From contig NZ_VUJW01000001.1 of the NCBI RefSeq assembly GCF_008373765.1, positions 682,189-746,188 of the forward strand: DNA of 64,000 nucleotides. Direction: 5' to 3'. The notes beneath the pieces were generated by a model. The model saw only the letters and a list, made by a program, of their open reading frames with translations, searched no databases and was not told the DNA's origin. Shown one piece after another: positions 63,139 to 64,000 of the stretch. Source of the stretch: Nocardioides antri. Lineage in GTDB: Bacteria; Actinomycetota; Actinomycetes; Propionibacteriales; Nocardioidaceae. The stretch's first letter is position 1. Each line of letters starts with the position of its first letter. Both the position numbers and the translations under genes were made by a program.

Positions 63139-63144
63139 TAGCGT
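63139..63144 (+). promoter_or_regulatory. -10 box for leaderless fabG
   Basis: TAGCGT ends 7 bases before the fabG GTG at 63152; no Shine-Dalgarno sequence lies between. Confidence 0.5.
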
Positions 63145-63151
63145 CGAAGAC

Positions 63152-63877
63152 GTGAACACCCCGACCGTCACCGAGCCGCGCTCGGTCCTCGTCACCGGCG
63201 GCAACCGTGGCATCGGCCGCGCGATCGCCGAGGCGTTCCTCGCCCAGGGCGACCGGGTCGCCGTGACCACCCGCAGCGGCGGTGCGCCCGACGGCGCGCT
63301 CGAGATCAAGGCCGACATCACCAACCCCGCCGACGTCGACGCCGCGTTCGCCGCGGCCGAGGAGGCGCACGGGCCGGTCGAGATCCTCGTCGCCAACGCC
63401 GGGATCACGGCCGACACGCTCCTGCTGCGGATGTCGGAGGAGGACTGGTCGTCGGTCATCGACACCAACCTCACCGGCTCCTTCCGGCTGGCGAAGCGGG
63501 CGGCCAAGGGCATGCTGCGACTCAAGCGCGGCCGGATCATCTTCATCTCCAGCGTCGTCGGCCTCCTCGGCTCACCGGGCCAGGTCAACTACGCGGCGTC
63601 GAAGGCCGGCCTGGTCGGCATGGCGCGATCGCTGGCCCGCGAGCTCGGGTCCCGGTCGATCACCGCCAACGTCGTCGCTCCGGGCTATGTCGAGACCGAC
63701 ATGACCGCGGTGCTGAGCGACGAGCAGAAGGACGCGATCCGGGGTCAGATCCCGCTCGGGCGCTACGCACAGCCGGAGGAGGTCGCCGCGGCTGTGACGT
63801 GGCTGGCCGCGCCGGCGTCGGCCTACGTCACCGGCGCCGTGATCCCCGTCGACGGCGGCCTGGGAATGGGGCACTGA
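63152..63877 (+). CDS. fabG: 3-oxoacyl-[acyl-carrier-protein] reductase
   Basis: It reduces 3-ketoacyl-ACP with NADPH in fatty acid (and, in mycolate producers, long-chain) synthesis. A 241-aa SDR with SVLVTGGNRGIGRAIAEAFL, VANAGITADTLLLRM, the catalytic SSVVGLLGSPGQVNYAASKA (Ser, Tyr, Lys) and the C-terminal AYVTGAVIPVDGGLGMGH. Sequence and the neighbouring enoyl reductase match fabG1 of the mycobacterial fabG1-inhA operon. The GTG start is supported by the -10 box. Confidence 0.96.
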   Translation: MNTPTVTEPRSVLVTGGNRGIGRAIAEAFLAQGDRVAVTTRSGGAPDGALEIKADITNPADVDAAFAAAEEAHGPVEILVANAGITADTLLLRMSEEDWSSVIDTNLTGSFRLAKRAAKGMLRLKRGRIIFISSVVGLLGSPGQVNYAASKAGLVGMARSLARELGSRSITANVVAPGYVETDMTAVLSDEQKDAIRGQIPLGRYAQPEEVAAAVTWLAAPASAYVTGAVIPVDGGLGMGH

Positions 63878-63878
63878 C

Positions 63879-64000
63879 ATGGCAGGCATCCTCGAGGGCA
63901 AGAACGTCCTGGTCACCGGCGTCACCCACAACACGTCCATCGGCTTCGCCGTGGCCCGCTTCGCGCAGGAGCAGGGCGCGACGGTGCTGATCTCCAACTT
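63879..64000 (+). CDS. Enoyl-[acyl-carrier-protein] reductase, 5' part (window ends inside)
   Basis: The first 40 codons of an FabI/InhA-type NADH enoyl reductase: MAGILEGKNVLVTGVTHNTS then IGFAVARFAQEQGATVLISN. The nucleotide motif GVTHNTSIGF is that of InhA (GIITDSSIAF-like) and FabI rather than of a classical SDR. It lies 1 bp after the fabG stop and is translated with it. The catalytic residues lie beyond the window. Confidence 0.92.
   Translation, partial: MAGILEGKNVLVTGVTHNTSIGFAVARFAQEQGATVLISN

Overview
The window is a high-GC, gene-dense actinobacterial chromosome segment with almost no non-coding space. Codon use is strongly GC-biased, starts are often GTG, and marker genes include whiA, rbpA, sufR, a DUF3099 gene and an actinobacterial VLRF1. 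Gene order resembles Propionibacteriales such as Nocardioides. This is inference from gene content and style; no 16S gene is present. The core order (uvrC-rapZ-yvcK-whiA, gap-pgk-tpiA, secG, pgl/tal/tkt, ctaB/ctaA, ABC pair, sufRBDC-S-U-T, ABC-F, fabG-inhA) parallels Mycobacterium tuberculosis Rv1420 to Rv1484 from memory of that genome.

Layout. Positions 1-10400 hold DNA repair and cell-envelope control: uvrA with a LexA box, two Rieske lipoproteins, a TPR-like protein, uvrC, then rapZ-yvcK-whiA. Positions 10400-17160 hold a four-gene ABC system on the minus strand (two ATPases, two unequal FtsX-type permeases). Positions 17270-20670 hold a DUF1918 protein and the gap-pgk-tpiA glycolytic operon. 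Positions 20656-23469 hold a desaturase and a SpoIIE-type phosphatase between two copies of the tpiA 3' end, which looks like a small integrated island. Positions 23570-29950 hold secG, rbpA and a pentose-phosphate operon (tkt-tal-pgi-pgl) that lacks zwf and opcA. Positions 30070-33640 hold heme A synthesis (ctaB, ctaA) with an ABC-2 exporter. Positions 33670-41100 hold two small membrane proteins and a tightly coupled Fe-S assembly operon.

Positions 41200-48950 are mixed: an ECF sigma factor and its partner, a frameshifted SRPBCC gene, acVLRF1, a GNAT gene with no stop where its domain ends, an APH-like kinase, a lipoprotein nuclease/phosphatase, a zinc metallopeptidase and an ABC-F protein. 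Positions 48950-54150 hold a MacB-like ABC pair and an SDR-QueA-like operon behind a MerR-type promoter. Positions 54290-57580 hold glpK-glpD. Positions 57590-64000 hold a secreted repeat protein, an SDR, SURF1, moaA, small conserved proteins, dodecin and fabG-inhA, the last cut by the window end.

How the genes fit together: glpK/glpD feed dihydroxyacetone phosphate to tpiA and gap/pgk. Tkt/tal/pgi link pentose phosphates to glycolysis. YvcK and RapZ are known links between carbon flux and envelope synthesis. CtaA/CtaB/SURF1 supply heme A and assembly help to cytochrome aa3, while Suf supplies Fe-S clusters to enzymes such as MoaA and the Rieske proteins.

The most notable non-coding signals are the duplicated tpiA 3' end, many start codons preceded at 6-7 bases by a TANNNT -10 box (leaderless mRNAs), two divergent promoters packed into exactly 29 bp, a MerR-type 19-bp-spacer promoter, a nest of palindromes before fabG, and dispersed repeats that have become coding sequence.
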